Positions 1 through 13,100 of a stretch of DNA of 64,000 bases are shown one piece after another. The position numbers and the translations under genes were made by a program. The stretch comes from Symsagittifera roscoffensis (lineage: Eukaryota; Xenacoelomorpha; Acoela; Convolutidae), in contig NC_087070.1 of assembly GCF_963678635.1 (NCBI RefSeq), positions 50,629,989 to 50,693,988 of the forward strand, given 5' to 3'. The notes under the pieces are model-generated. The model ran no database searches and was not told the origin of the DNA. It saw nothing but the letters and a program-made list of their open reading frames with translations. Each line of letters begins with the position of its first letter. Positions within the stretch are counted from its first letter, which is position 1.

Positions 1-3000
1 GTCATATATATCTCTGCTTGCATTTGCTCGTGAGAATCGTTTGGCGTTCTGTGTATTCACTGAGATTTGCACTTGTCTTCGAAATCAACGCTATCAAACT
101 CGGGTGCATTGACAAAGATAAATTTTTCCGGTGCTCCAAATTCGATTGCTGACTTGTTTTTCCTACCGAGTCTATTATTAGTTGGGAAATATACGATCCC
201 GCCATTTCTAGCGTCCACAGCGCCCAAGACCAAGTTTTCTGTTACATTCTTCACTTCTTATTACTTCTTATGTATCACTGCTTATGAAAAAAGCAACTCG
301 ATCAGTATAACAACTGACTTTTCAAACTTTTTGAATTAAATACCTTTTTTTACAATTAGACAACTTTTAAAATTGCGAGGAATCTTGGTCTGGATTAAAT
401 CATCACTATAAGTTTCTCGACTCTTAAAATTGATCGATCAAAATCTGTAGATACGGCAGACGGGTGCCAGTTTCGAACTTCCCAGAGCCGAGATTGTAAT
501 TATTCAAAATTAGATTATTTTTTTCCCGTTTCCCACAATAGCCCGTTCATACCGCCGTAAAACGTATATGAACTCTTAGACGCAGTTTTTATTCACGTTA
601 ATGTACTAGTCCCTCGTTGAAAAGCAAAAAAAAAATTTAAATCAGAAAAAACCCAAGAACTCAAATTTCATCGCTTGTTTGATGGTGGAACTTTAAATGT
701 CTACACTTGGCTCAAAAAGGTGTCACGGTTGGTTTTGCATAGACTTAATGACAGGCACTGGCTAATAAACATTTTAGAGCACATTTCTGAGTTGAGAATC
801 TATAAGGTTCTCAATTAAAATGAGTCAAAATTAGGTTCAACTAACATTTATCTGGTTGACGCTCTACCGTTTTTATTTTGTCTTCTAGGTTCCTATTAAT
901 TCCTATACAAAAAGACTTTGATGAATGTAATCCTTGAATTTTGAAAATTCTTTAAAGTTATTTGTTTTATTTACAAAAAAGATTTTTCAAAATTGCGAGA
1001 TACTTTCAATCTAAATGATATTTGCAGAAGTATATTTTACAAAAAAAGTTTATTTAAATGAGATTGATTTTCAAATTTTATTTCAAGTTTTCTTTCAATT
1101 TTCTGTTTCAAGCTCAAACTTTTCAATTCTAAATTTTTCAAATCGAATAATGAAGAATGGAAGCTGCCGGGTGCCGGGGAAACCACTCACCACTCACTCA
1201 AAAGTTACCCCCGAAAAAAAAATTGAGACGAAACAATTTTTTCCTACAAAAAAAACAAAAAGATCATCAAGATCTGTATAAGAATCTGAACTACGTCCTT
1301 GATTAACAAATTTTATCTGAAGAAGCCTTTTTTTTACAGCTGAACAAAACTCGGAGTTGAAAACTTCCAAAAAACAGTAAGGGAGGATTGATTTTTGCGA
1401 GATAGCAAAAAAAAAACACTTTCGAAGTGCGAAACACAAACTTTCTGCTTAGAAACCAAAATCAAAAATTTGCACAAGCTTTTAGAAACTTTTTTGCAAG
1501 CGTTGTTGATCTAATGTTTGTATCAATTTACTCGATATTTCAGCGTAATTATCGAAAACTTTAAAAAGACAGAATAAGCCATTTTTGGGGTAAACTTGGG
1601 ACCGAATTTTGCGAAACAAACTTCACCATAATAAATTTTATTAAGTTCATTGCACTTTTTGTTCTCTTCACTTTTTGTCTAACTCACATCAATTCTGGAA
1701 AAATGAGTTTGAAGTGTCAATCTTGGTCTGGATTACATCATCACTGTACGTTTGTCGACTCTTAAAATTGATCGATCCAAATTCTGTAGACAAGGCAGTC
1801 GGATTGATGCGTGTTTTGAACTTGCCAGAGCCGAAATTATCTTTATTCAAACTCAGTGGGAAACCATGCTTCATTCACTCAAAAGTCACACCCCGAAAAA
1901 AATTGAGCCGGAACAATTTTTTCCTACCTAAAAAAACAAAAAGATCAACAAGATCTGTATGAGAGTCTGAACTACGTCCTTGATGAAATAATTTTATCTA
2001 AAGAAGCCTTTTTTACAGCTTAACAAAATTTGGATGTAAAAAATTTCAAATAAACAATGAGGGAGAATTGGTTTTTGCGATATCAAAAAATTGCGCAAGT
2101 TTTCGGAAATTTTTTTTTCAAGTGTTGTTGATCTAATTTTTAAACAAATTTACCCGATATTTCAGCGTACACATCGATAGCCTTAAAAAAACAGAGTAAC
2201 CCATTTTTGGGGAGACTTCGGTCTAAATTGTCAAGTTCAATTCATTTTCTGTTCTCTTCTCTTTTTGTCTACCTCAAATCAATTTTGAAAAAACGAGTTT
2301 GAAGTGTCAATCTCGGTCTGGACTAAATCATCACTGTACGTTTGCCGACCCTTTGATCGATCCAAAACCTGTAGACAAGGCAGTCGGGCCGATTTGTGTT
2401 TCGAACTTGCCAGAGCCGAGGTTATTTTTATTCAAACTCAGGGGAAACCACGCTTCATTAACTCAAAGTCACACCACGAAAAAAATTGAGCATGAACAAG
2501 TTTTTCCTACAAAAAAAAAAACAAGAAGATCATCAAGATTTGTATACGAGTCTGAACTACGTCCTTGATGAAATAATTTTATCTGAGAAGCCTTTTTTTT
2601 TTTTTACAGCTGAAGGGAATTCGGATTTGAAAAATTTCAAATAAACAATAAGGGAGAATTGGTTTTTGCGAGATCAAAAAATTGCGCAAGTTTTTGGAAG
2701 TTTTATTTTTTCAAGCGTTGTTGATCTTATTTTTAAACCAATTTACTCGATATTTCAGCGTACTCATCGATAGACTTAAAAAACAGAGTAACCCATTTTT
2801 GGGGTAGACTTGGGTCCAAATTTTGCAAAAACAAAATTCACCAAAAAACAGTAAGGGAGAATTGATTTTTGCGAGATAGCCAGAAAAAAAAACATTTTTG
2901 AAGTGCGAAACTCAAAATTTTTGCTGAAAAACCAAAATCAAAAATTTGCGCAAGGTTTTGGAAGTTTTATTTTTTCAAGCGTTGTTGATCTAATTTTTTT

Positions 3001-3860
3001 TATCAATTTACTGGATATTTTAGCGTAATTATCGATAGCCTTAAAAAACAGATTAAGCCATTTTTGGGGTAAATTTGGGTCCGAATTTTGCAAAAAAGAT
3101 TTCACCATAATAACTTTTGTTAAGTTCAAAGCAACTTCTGTTCTCCTCACGTTTTGATCTAACTCACATCAATTTTGGAAAAACGAGTTTGAAGAGTTTC
3201 ACGCAGGTCAAGCTGAATTTTTCCTCCTCTTTCTTTGCCAATTTTGGAAAACGTACTAGTCTCTGGTTGAAACGCAAAAAAAAAATCAAAAATCAGAAAT
3301 AAAGTCAGAAAACTCAAATTTCAACGCTTGTTCAAAAGTGGAACACTGAATTTCTACACATGCTCAAAAAGTTTCACAGTTAGTTTTGCGAAGACTTAAT
3401 GACAGGCACTGGCTAACGAACATTTTAAAGCAATTTTCTGGGTTGAGAAAACAAATAAAGTTTCTTAAATAAGATGAGTCAATGCATTAGGTTCATTCAT
3501 CATTTATCTGGTTAACACTCTACCGTTTTCATTTTTCTGTTACGTTCCTATCACTTCTTACACAAAAGCAACTCGACGAGTTTATCACCTGGCTTTTCAA
3601 AGTTTTTTAACTATATACATTTATTTACAATTAGACAACTTTTAAAATTGCGAGGAATTTTCAAATTTTAAATCTATAGGATATTTACAGAAATATATAT
3701 TACAAACAAATTTTTACATAAATGAGATTGAGCCTCAAATTATATTTCAAATTTACATTCAATATTCTTTTTCAAGCTCAAACTTTCTTATTCTAAGGTT
3801 TTCAATTCAAATAATCAAGCATTGAAGCTGCCGATCTAACAACAGAAGGAGAGTTTTGAT
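1..3860. repeat. Diverged tandem repeat block, about 600-bp period
   Basis: No gene is seen here; this lies beyond the 3' end of the CC2D2A-like gene. Phrases such as a run around 'aactcacatcaatttt' recur near 1675, 2268 and 3157, and 'ccatttttgggg' recurs near 1580, 2190, 2789 and 3058, giving a unit of roughly 600 bp with a shorter last unit. The stretch 590-1160 is copied at 3245-3835 (shared 'atgacaggcactggctaa' near 749 and 3402), so the array is bracketed by a direct repeat. A more diverged relative of that flank lies at 44380-44660. Short open frames here are fragments of the repeat. Confidence 0.75.
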
Positions 3861-3929
3861 CATTGTGATATATATTTAGTGACATGAAAGAAATTATTTC
3901 CACGTGATTTCCTTTTCTTTCAGATGATT

Positions 3930-4136
3930 TCATGACTGTTGTGTGCCTGTTGATTTTCTATTGAGACAAGCAACGTAGACCCACACTGAGAATATGTTGT
4001 TGGGGTATGGGTGGAGATAGACGGCCAGTGCGAACTCAACGTCACTGCCGGGTGCCAAATGGACCCCAGTGCTGTGCACTTCATCCAGTATGGCCTGCAT
4101 TGTGGTCAGCGGCATGTTCAGGGGGAAGCCACTCAC
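3930..4136 (-). CDS. CC2D2A: CC2D2A-like terminal exon
   Basis: Last coding exon, 69 codons including the TGA stop. It encodes the family's conserved C-terminus: a SGFPLN segment, a STGVH motif and [13 protein letters not shown], ending in a short divergent tail after CLNRK. The acceptor is a clear 'atttgcag' just upstream and the phase is 0, matching the previous exon. No AATAAA is seen close to the stop; the poly(A) signal may lie further into the repeat block downstream. Confidence 0.95.
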   Translation of the reverse strand: MSGFPLNMPLTTMQAILDEVHSTGVHLAPGSDVEFALAVYLHPYPNNIFSVWVYVACLNRKSTGTQQS

Positions 4137-7100
4137 CTGCAAATATACACACAATCACAGAGGAATTCGCGCATCATAACGCGCATATCCATTAAAAGAA
4201 TGTAGCTCTTTTGCTGGTCCCCTCCCCCTTCACCGATAAAATTTGCCTAAATTGGTCATTCTAGTGTTTCGGCACAGCTTAAAAGAGTAAAGCGACCAAG
4301 GTTTCAAAAAACCACCGCTAATAAAAGAACGCTTTTTTCTACTTTAGCGCCCGTTTTGGACCGAACAAGTAGTAACCCTAGTGACAAACAACCAGTAGTA
4401 TTATAGTTTATTAGCTTAGCCGATAATCCAAATGGATTGGTGTAATACCTGGTGTTGGTCTAGTAGAGTCTTCAGGTACTCCTGGTGTTTCTGGTTGTTC
4501 TGGGATGACCTGCTGGTCTCCAGTTTGGGCAGCAGATCTCTGAACTTGACTTGACAGTGTCTGTTCCATCTAGTCACAAATCTAGCCCTCCACTCCATCA
4601 GTTTGTCACGCACATTCTTCTCAATCCTACAAACACAGGGAGAACAAACACAGTTACGCAGCTCCATTTTGCAAACACGAGCAACATACAAAGTCAACAG
4701 ACATGTTGGAAAAGTGTCACAGAACTCAGGAAACAGTCGAAAAAAAACTTTCGAAAAAAATACCGAAAATATATCACGTTGAAGAGCTTCGAATTTACAA
4801 GAATTTTTATTAACTTTTTTCATCAAATTAACGAAATTGGGTTCAATAGGAAAATGAATCAAAAGATAACTTTTTTACTCTGCTGGTAATTCTGATTTGG
4901 TAATTTGAATCGATCAGGTTTTGTCGTTCACGTTTTGACATTTTTATTTCGTAATCGGAGAGCGTAACTTCCATTTTACCAAATGAAATTGACCTTTAAA
5001 AATTTAGAAGTCAAACCGCAAAAAAAATTACTAGGCCTACTTAACACCACGCTCATTTACAATTAAAAACGGCAAGAAAGGGCTCTAAAATTCAACGAAA
5101 TACAAAAAATAAGTCTTTAAAAACCTCGCAAAAGCTGGGTAATGAACACACAAGTCACTGGGTTATAGTGAAACACTGAGCCAGTTCATTGGACCACGGA
5201 TACCTTAAAAAATTGCCAATGAGAAACGATACTTATCAAATTTACTTTCGAAGTTCAAAGAAAATACATCACTCTCAAAAGCTCAAGAATAATTCCTGGC
5301 TGGAGATTTATCTCATTACGAGGAAACTGGGTCAAAAGCTAATGTTTACTCCGCTGGGAATCCAGAACATTGCCAATCGAAGATTGCAAAAGAGAAATGA
5401 ACGCAAGTAAACATTAAAAACACTCAACTTTCGAATTTCAAAGAAAAAATAGATGCTCTTTAAGCTCTTTCAATTTCGAGAACAATTTATGATTGGCGCT
5501 TTTTCGATAACGTGAACCCAACTAGAGAAAACTGGATCAATAGGTACAGTTTTTATTCCGCTGGAAACCTCAAAATTAAATTCCACTTTCGAAATAGAAA
5601 TCGTTCAGGTTTTTTCGCGCCGTTTCCACGTTCGTTTTTGGAGAATGCTATTTACGTCAATTTCAGCAGATGAATTTCAATTGAACTCAAAAAGAGCATA
5701 GTTACATAAATGCATCCATAAATGCATCAATATGTATGAATGCACATCTGTAGTTATAGTTATTAGCGACTTTGTAGTAGTTAGAACATAGTTGAAAGAT
5801 GCCCGAGGGAAAAAGAGCCCGTCCTTAGGGCACGAAGTGCCCGATGGCGGCTCTTTTGCCCGAGGCCATCTTCAACTATGTTCTAACTGTTGAAGGGTAT
5901 GTTTTTGCTCTTTCTAAGGAAAAGATGCCGGAAAATTGTGAAAGAGCCCGGAAAATTGTAAAAGCGCCCGGAAAAGGAAAAGTGCGCGAAACTATGCAAA
6001 TGATTTCTTGTTTCATTCAAGCGTTCTAATATTTCACTTTTCATTCATGCCTTGTCGTGAAAAAACGTGTGTGAAAGAGCGAAAACATACTCTTCTAAGA
6101 TTTTTCCTGAAAAAAAAAATGAAAAAAATCAGCAAGACCTATCTATATCAGACTTCACTACGTTCATTAATCTTAAAAAATAAAGTCCTATTTTTAAACT
6201 AGAAGTCATTCACATTTTTGTGACCTTTACACTTTTGCTGTTCGATAGAGGAGTTTGTCCTCTTTTAGAATAAACTAAACACAATCTGAAAGCTCAAAAG
6301 TCAGGTAACACTAGCCGAACTGTCAATGTGAACATAACGATGACGTAAAAGATAGTCAACAGATAGTTAGAAAAAAGTCAATGAACGCAAGGAAACGACA
6401 TTTTCCATTTTTCGAATATATCTATGGTCTTAAAGCTCTTTAAATTAAAAGAACAAACTATAATTGACTTTTTTTTTGATAAATTAAACCCATTTGGAGA
6501 AAACTGGATCAAAAAGTAAATGCTTTATTCCGCTGGGAAATCTGAAAACTAAAATCAACTATTTGAGTGCATTAATTCAGTTTAGGTAGTATAAGCCCAA
6601 TTTGTTGTTGATTTATGATAAAAATCGTTTTTCGGTTTACTGAGCACATTCTGAAAAAGTTTCGGTTTACTGAGCACATTTTGAAAAGTTTCGGTTTACT
6701 GATCAGGTTAATTAATTTTCGTTTTGCTAACTTGGGCTGCCTGTTTCCGGTTTACTGACCTACTACTTCTCATATGCTTTCATGTATCTGTATAAGCCCA
6801 TTTCTAACCTGACTACAAGGTAGTGGCAAAATGAAGCAAAAAAAATCGCATATAAATTTCAAGCTAAATATTTTTCACGTTGACAAAATCAATTCAATAG
6901 ATTGTTACTACGCACCTGTCTTGGATCTCGAGTCGTTTTTCCTCTTCTGTTATTTCGTAGACCAAATTCTCCGGCTGAAAAAAGGAACAAGAATGGGCTA
7001 AAATGTACTTTTATGATCTTAAATAAATTTATCTGAACATTTATTTCAATAATTGCAACCGCTGCAGTCAAACTGTTTAATAAAATCATGAACCTTAATT

Positions 7101-10100
7101 CATCACGAATAGTAGCATTATGATGGTCAACACAAAGCATCTAACAAATTTACAGCTAACATTGAAGACATCTATTTCAGTCTTCTCTAGGCGTGGAGAA
7201 TTTAGTCACCAGTTTCGACAATTTGTTAATTTTATTTACTTTGAAATTCGTTTTTTTAAGAGACTATAAGCAACGAAATTGAGTTTTTTAGAAAAGTAGA
7301 ATCATCTACCTGTACAGATGCTAGTGGGAGGTTTTCAGGTTTGAATTTCGCCCCGAAGAATGGCCGCCACTTCTTCTCATCAGCCACATTGAAGTCCACT
7401 CTGTAGGGCTCATCGAACGCCTGCACATTCGCATACACCTACAATACGAACACAGTAGAACCTGCAAGGCATAGGATAAAATTGTGCTCACCCGCTAATG
7501 TGATTATCACTATAGATTACTATGTCCTGTTCTTTTGCCTTAAAACCCCAGCAACTTAGAGACCCATAAACAAAAACCACTGTTTGTGGGGCTATCAACT
7601 TCAAATTTTATGACCACGTTACCACAATGTTTTAGTACTTAATCATCATAAATTTGATCTTCCTAAAAATTAAAGCGATTCCTTGGAATCAAGATGCTAA
7701 TTGTCAGTGTTCAAAAAGCAGGACGTTTTCGGAACAAGTTGGATAGAGGGGAGGCTCACTACAACGCAATCTACTCCGCATTATAAATACAAAAGAGAAC
7801 TCAAAACATTCATTTAAAAAAAGATGGGCGAATTGGTACAGATTAACCACCAAATATGGTCCATTGGTGTATAGTCAGTTGCGTAACACAGATGATTAGC
7901 TGTGCTGCTTGGCATGCATGGGCGACACGGATTTAGATGCTATTCAAATAGTTTGTTTAGAGTCAAGGGTAGTAGTATGTAGTGGTCTTACATTTGAATT
8001 GCTGATGAGAGTTCCAACACTAAGCAGAGGACAGAAGGGGTCAGAGGTGGCATAACTACTTCCTGTCGAGGGGTTCCAGATCTTAGGACGATCACCCTGA
8101 AAACAAAGGAAGACTTCGAAAAGTAAATCAGAAAAGAGATAAAATTCGTCAGAAAAAAGACCTTGCAAAAAAAGGGACCAAAATTGACTCTGACGAACCG
8201 GTTCCTTAAAAAGACCACAAGTGCAGAAACAACCATGCAAAAAACACCGCATTAAAACAAAAGCGATCTTGCTTTACCACTAACAAATACAAGCTATTTC
8301 TTCACCAGGAAATCAAAAGTTAATCAACGTTTTGGACAGCGCCACTTCTGGTCTGCCTGCTTCGTTTGGTCCTGCTACATGTACATGTAACTGGATTTCT
8401 CGAAACTAAAAGAATTTTCTTAGAATTTTCATTGCAGTTTTGAATCACGATTGAATACGCTTCAGTGTGCTACTTCACTGAAATTGGCACGGCATCTCTT
8501 AGCTCTTCCAATTTCAAACATAGCCAATAAACAGTCAATTAACAGAAGGAAGCGGGAGAATTTGAATTGAACTTGAAATGAAATCGAAACATTATCAGAA
8601 ACATAGGGTTTCTTTTTGTGAAAATTCATTTAAAAGTTCTAAATAAATAAAAGCTCCCGAAAAAACTGTAAGTGCTTGAAATTCATTACATCATATATCG
8701 TAGCGAACGAATATAAACGATGTAGCTGTAGAACTGATTATTATTTCAACTTGCAGAAAACAGAACGTTATGGAAGAACCGAGAAAAGACTGAGATAAAT
8801 AAGAAGATAATTCCTAACAACAAGCTTAGCATAGCATACCAAAAATCATCAGCACGTCAACAACCCCAGCCCAACGATAAAATCCCTAATCCATTATTAA
8901 AAATATGACCTAGTCGCGCAACGACCCATCAACTAGAAAAAAACCAAAACAGATTATTTTTTGAACCAAGACGCTCATTCAGACTGCCAATTTTTTCTAC
9001 GAAAACAAAAAAATCGAAAAAGCCATCAGAAAAAAAAAACAATTGATACCGACGAAATAAATACCTGATCAGTACTGATTAACCTCGATTCGTCACACTC
9101 TACACTAACACAAGATACGAACAAACTAAATTTTCATTCAAAATTGAGCAAAGACTCACATTTAGACCAGCTGGACAGACGACTCAATGCGGCTTGCGCA
9201 TTGCGCAATTGACTTCTACTAATAAAAAGTAACTGACCCAACTACCAGCGTGAATTTTCATAGAAGCAACAGAATTGAAATTCTTACTTTGTGAGCGATA
9301 GAGAAAAAAGAAACGTTAAAAAAATTGCTCGAAATAACGGTCTGCGCATGGCTAAAGAAACACTTGAACTTTGATACTAATCTGCCTAATAAAATTTTGA
9401 GGGCAGGAAGCGTAGCATCGTCAAATACTCAGCTTCGGCAAGCGCGACCAAGCAATTCGCTTCGTGCTGCTGCTGTTATAAGAAATCGTCGTTCGCGCGC
9501 GAGTATTTGAAGTTGCTGAGCTTCCTGTCCCCAAAAGTTAATTGGTCAGGTCAGTATCAAATTTTCATTGTTTCTCTAGCCGGGAGCAGCTCGGTACTTC
9601 GCGCAATTTTTTGTGTTCTTCCTTGTTTTGCTCACGATGTGAGTGTCGTGATATAGTAAGAGCTTTGGTTGTGTTGCTTTTGTGAAAATGCTTGAAACAT
9701 ACATGTGACTCGCGCACTGCCAATGTTCTCACGTAATCGACCGCATCAGATGATCCCCTCTCTTTCTCAAACCTCACCAACTTTGCGAACGCGTAAATCA
9801 TTGCTCTCAAAAAAACTCCAGGGCTTCGCTACGGCGCGCACCGAACGCGAGCTTCTTCGACAACTCCGTGCCCAAACTCTGTCAGGGGCTACAATATGTT
9901 CAGTTGTCAATCATCCTAGTTGCTATTCTTTATTTACTTATCTCTGAGAGTTCTCATACTATAATTAAGTGTGAGTCTGGTACCTGCCTGTCAATCAACT
10001 TAGAACTGTCTAGCTGTTATGTGTTGACCTCTAGTTCACTCTCTTATTTATGCGAACTAGAATACAGTCAATTGAGTATTTAACAGCCATCGTTTTATCA

Positions 10101-13100
10101 ACCCTTGTTATGGCGCAGCCAGTGGATGGTGGGGGGAAAAACCCCCTTGGAATTGTGGCCTTCTGGCCTCCGAATCAGGCGGAACCACAACGCTTATGGG
10201 AACACTGGAAACAAAGATTTCATTGGGCGATGGTGGCGAAACTTGGACTAGTCTCGTCGGAGTATTACTTTGCATCGACATTAACTGAAGCACAGATTAC
10301 TGACCTGGGTGACATTGGTGGAAAACCACGGGCAGAAGGTGAACGTACACTGATATCGAATCTGTACTTATGCCTGGGACATGAGGGACAGAGAGCTTTG
10401 CATAACCAGCATCCACATTTAAATATGGAAACAATACGATACCCACGTTTTTTGGATACCTGTGTAGCTCTTTTTTAGAAAGAGCGAAACGAAACGTACG
10501 AGATGTACCAGATGTTGTCGAGGAAACAAAAGGAGGGTGAAAGCTTAGAATCGTTCTATGCAGAACTTAGTGGAATGGCGGCAAGATGCAATTTGGGCAC
10601 CCAGAAGCGGAAAATTGTGAGAGACATATTTATTTTCAACATGAGGAACAGGGACGCGCAGAACGAGCTGTGTAGGGAAACTAAAACCCCGGAGGAAGCA
10701 TTGAGAATCGCAATGTCATATGAAAGAGGAGACAAGTACGCAAAGAGTTACAAGGGCGTCGCATCCGGTTCCACGAAATGGCGTATCCATCGCCAGGGGG
10801 TTCCCTGCAGATCAAAACGGAACCAATCAGCAATATTCGTGGATCCAGGGGACGAGGAATGCCAAGGGGACGGGGCCAATATCCAAATCGTGGAGGAGGT
10901 CGAACACAAGATCGAATGCAAGAGCGAAGATGTTACAATTGCGAGCAACCGAACTTCACCCCAGAACACCGACAACAATGCCCAGCAAGAGCCGTCACAT
11001 GCAATTTTTGCAAAAAGATTGGGCACTTTGAGAGGACTTGCCGGGGAAAACGACCATCCAGGGGGGACAACCGGTTGGATTAATCCAAGGGGATGAGCTA
11101 TTCGAGGAAGAAGATACCCCCTCGGATGACGTGGGGCCCCAAGCTGCGGCAAATTCAGTAGGTTTCGTTAAACGAGAACACCACAGCTGGTCATCAGAAA
11201 GTTCAGACGACTACATGGTTATGGCAATTAGACGGAAGAAGGAAACAGTATTGAAAGTTGCCGGACCTAAACTCAAAATATACATTAATGGGCACCCGAT
11301 GAACATTTGGATCGACAGTGGATCGCCGATATCCATTTTTAACATTGGAAGATTTGAGGAGAACAGTGGGAAGAGCGGGAATTAATTTAAAACAGGATGA
11401 CACTGACGATGACGAATTCCGGGATTACAGTAACAATCGGATCAAGATGTTGGGCAGAATGGAACTCGAGTTAGCATCAAACGGCTGGAAGACGAAAGCA
11501 GAAGTCCGAGTCATTGGGGGGACCAGACCATCCATCGTGGGACGTGATTTGATGGGGAAACTCGGACTCCAGTTGATGCAAGCAGATCCAAGGGGGGAAG
11601 TAATGAATATCCAGGGGACGGAAGACAATTCATGCAATGAGGGGCACGACGAACCGGAGGATGAGCAGATGGATCAATGGCAATTATACTTCAGTAAGCT
11701 ATTCCCAAAACTTTTTACTAGAGTTGGAAAAATTAGGAACTACAAGGTTCAAGCAGAATTTTTCAAAAATCTTGTACCAGTGCAGCAGAAGGGACGGAGA
11801 GTGCCGGTAACGCTCCAAGAAAAGGTGGACAAGGAAATTGATAAGCTATTAACCCAGGGACATATAGAAAAGTTGAAAGAGTGTTTGGATCGATATTTTG
11901 TTTCTCCGATCGTCATCGCCGTAAAAAAAGACGGGTCCGGAAAGTTAGCATTGGAATCTCGAGAGCTTAATAAACAAGTTCATAAAAACAAATACCAAAT
12001 GCCAAATATAGAAGAACTTGTAGATACAATAGGACAACTTATTTCCGAGAAAAAACAAGGAGAGGTGTACTTTACTACGATGGATCTAACGTACGCGTAT
12101 GGGCAACTACCGCTTAGTGAAGAAACAAGCGTGCACTGTAACTTTTCTTTGGTGGGCGGACGGTCGACAGGAACATACCGATTCCGAACAGGGTTTTACG
12201 GGCTAACGTCCATGCCGGCAGAGTTCCAACGAGTAATGGACTCAATTTTGAACGAATTCCCACAAGCGAACGCGTTTATCGATGATATTTTGGTTACAAC
12301 CAAGGGAACGGAAGTAGAACATATCTCCTTGGTTGAAAAGATCCTCAGGAAACTAAACCACGAAAACATATCGCTGAAATTACCAAAATGCGAGTTTGCG
12401 AAACGAGAATGCGAGTGGCTTGGTCATTGTATAACCGAAACGAGGGTTACGCCGCTTAAACGCAAAACATCGCCGATAGACGCATTAAAGGCTCCTAAAA
12501 CAGTCACTCAATTGAAAACATTTATGGGCTCAATCCACAGCTTGCATAAATATTTACCAGCGATAGCGGAGATGTCAGCTCCATTAAGGCCACTTCTCAG
12601 CAAGAAAAACGAATATAACTGGACCGCGGAATGTGAAAATGCTTTCCAAAACATTAAATTGGGGGTAGCAAACATAGTTGAATTAAAACATTTTGATATT
12701 CATAAAGACATTAGAGTTGTTTGCGATGCAAGTCATAATGGCCTTGGAGCGGTTTTAGAGCAATTGGGTACAGAAGGGTGGCGCCCTATATCTTTTGCAT
12801 CACGATTCTTAAACGCAGCCGAGAAAAAATATTCCACTAACGAGCTTGAAATGCTGGCGGTGGTATGGAGGGCCGAGTATTTCAGGAACTACATTTTAGG
12901 AAGATCCTTTACAGTTATCACGGACCATAAGGCTCTAATTTCATTACTTAACGGGAATAACAAGAAAAACAAAACACTCTTTTCAAGACTGACACGTTGG
13001 CTAGACAGACTGATTCCTTTTGACTTTGTAATAGAACACAAACCGGGCGCCAAGAACGGATTAGCAGATTACTTGTCAAGGCATCCTAGCGAACCCCCTA

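Larger units (their letters stand above)
4627..6915. repeat. Intron filled with diverged family-A repeats
   Basis: Intron between two CC2D2A-like exons. It holds old, partly truncated copies of the roughly 500-bp interspersed repeat described at 51595-52085: about 4735-5060, 5205-5350, 5420-5720, 6080-6290 and 6350-6560, all in plus orientation. No gene is supported. Confidence 0.7.
10110..11083 (+). pseudogene. Gag of the LTR element (capsid-like plus zinc-knuckle nucleocapsid), broken
   Basis: The likely start ATG is at 10110-10112 and overlaps the primer-binding site, giving MAQPVDGG. The first 122 codons run to an in-frame TAG at 10476-10478. The same frame then continues to about 10770 with a [17 protein letters not shown] segment typical of the capsid C-terminal part. 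The frame then changes to the one spanning about 10742-11083. That stretch has an RG-rich segment and two zinc-binding motifs: CYNC...H...C and the standard CX2CX4HX4C ([14 protein letters not shown]). It ends at a stop after the slippery site at 11044-11050. Confidence 0.9.

Noticed and set aside
1015..2568. Several plus-strand frames with a common ending around TKRS(S/T)RSV
   Set aside because: They are the same repeat read several times; frames differ by indels and there is no splice or domain support.
9565..9947. Open frames on both strands just before and into the 5' LTR
   Set aside because: No recognisable motif; they run into the LTR, and the GC-richer sequence alone is not evidence of coding.
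10720..11152. Further open frames on both strands over the nucleocapsid region
   Set aside because: Only the frame with the zinc knuckles has recognisable content; the others are shadows.
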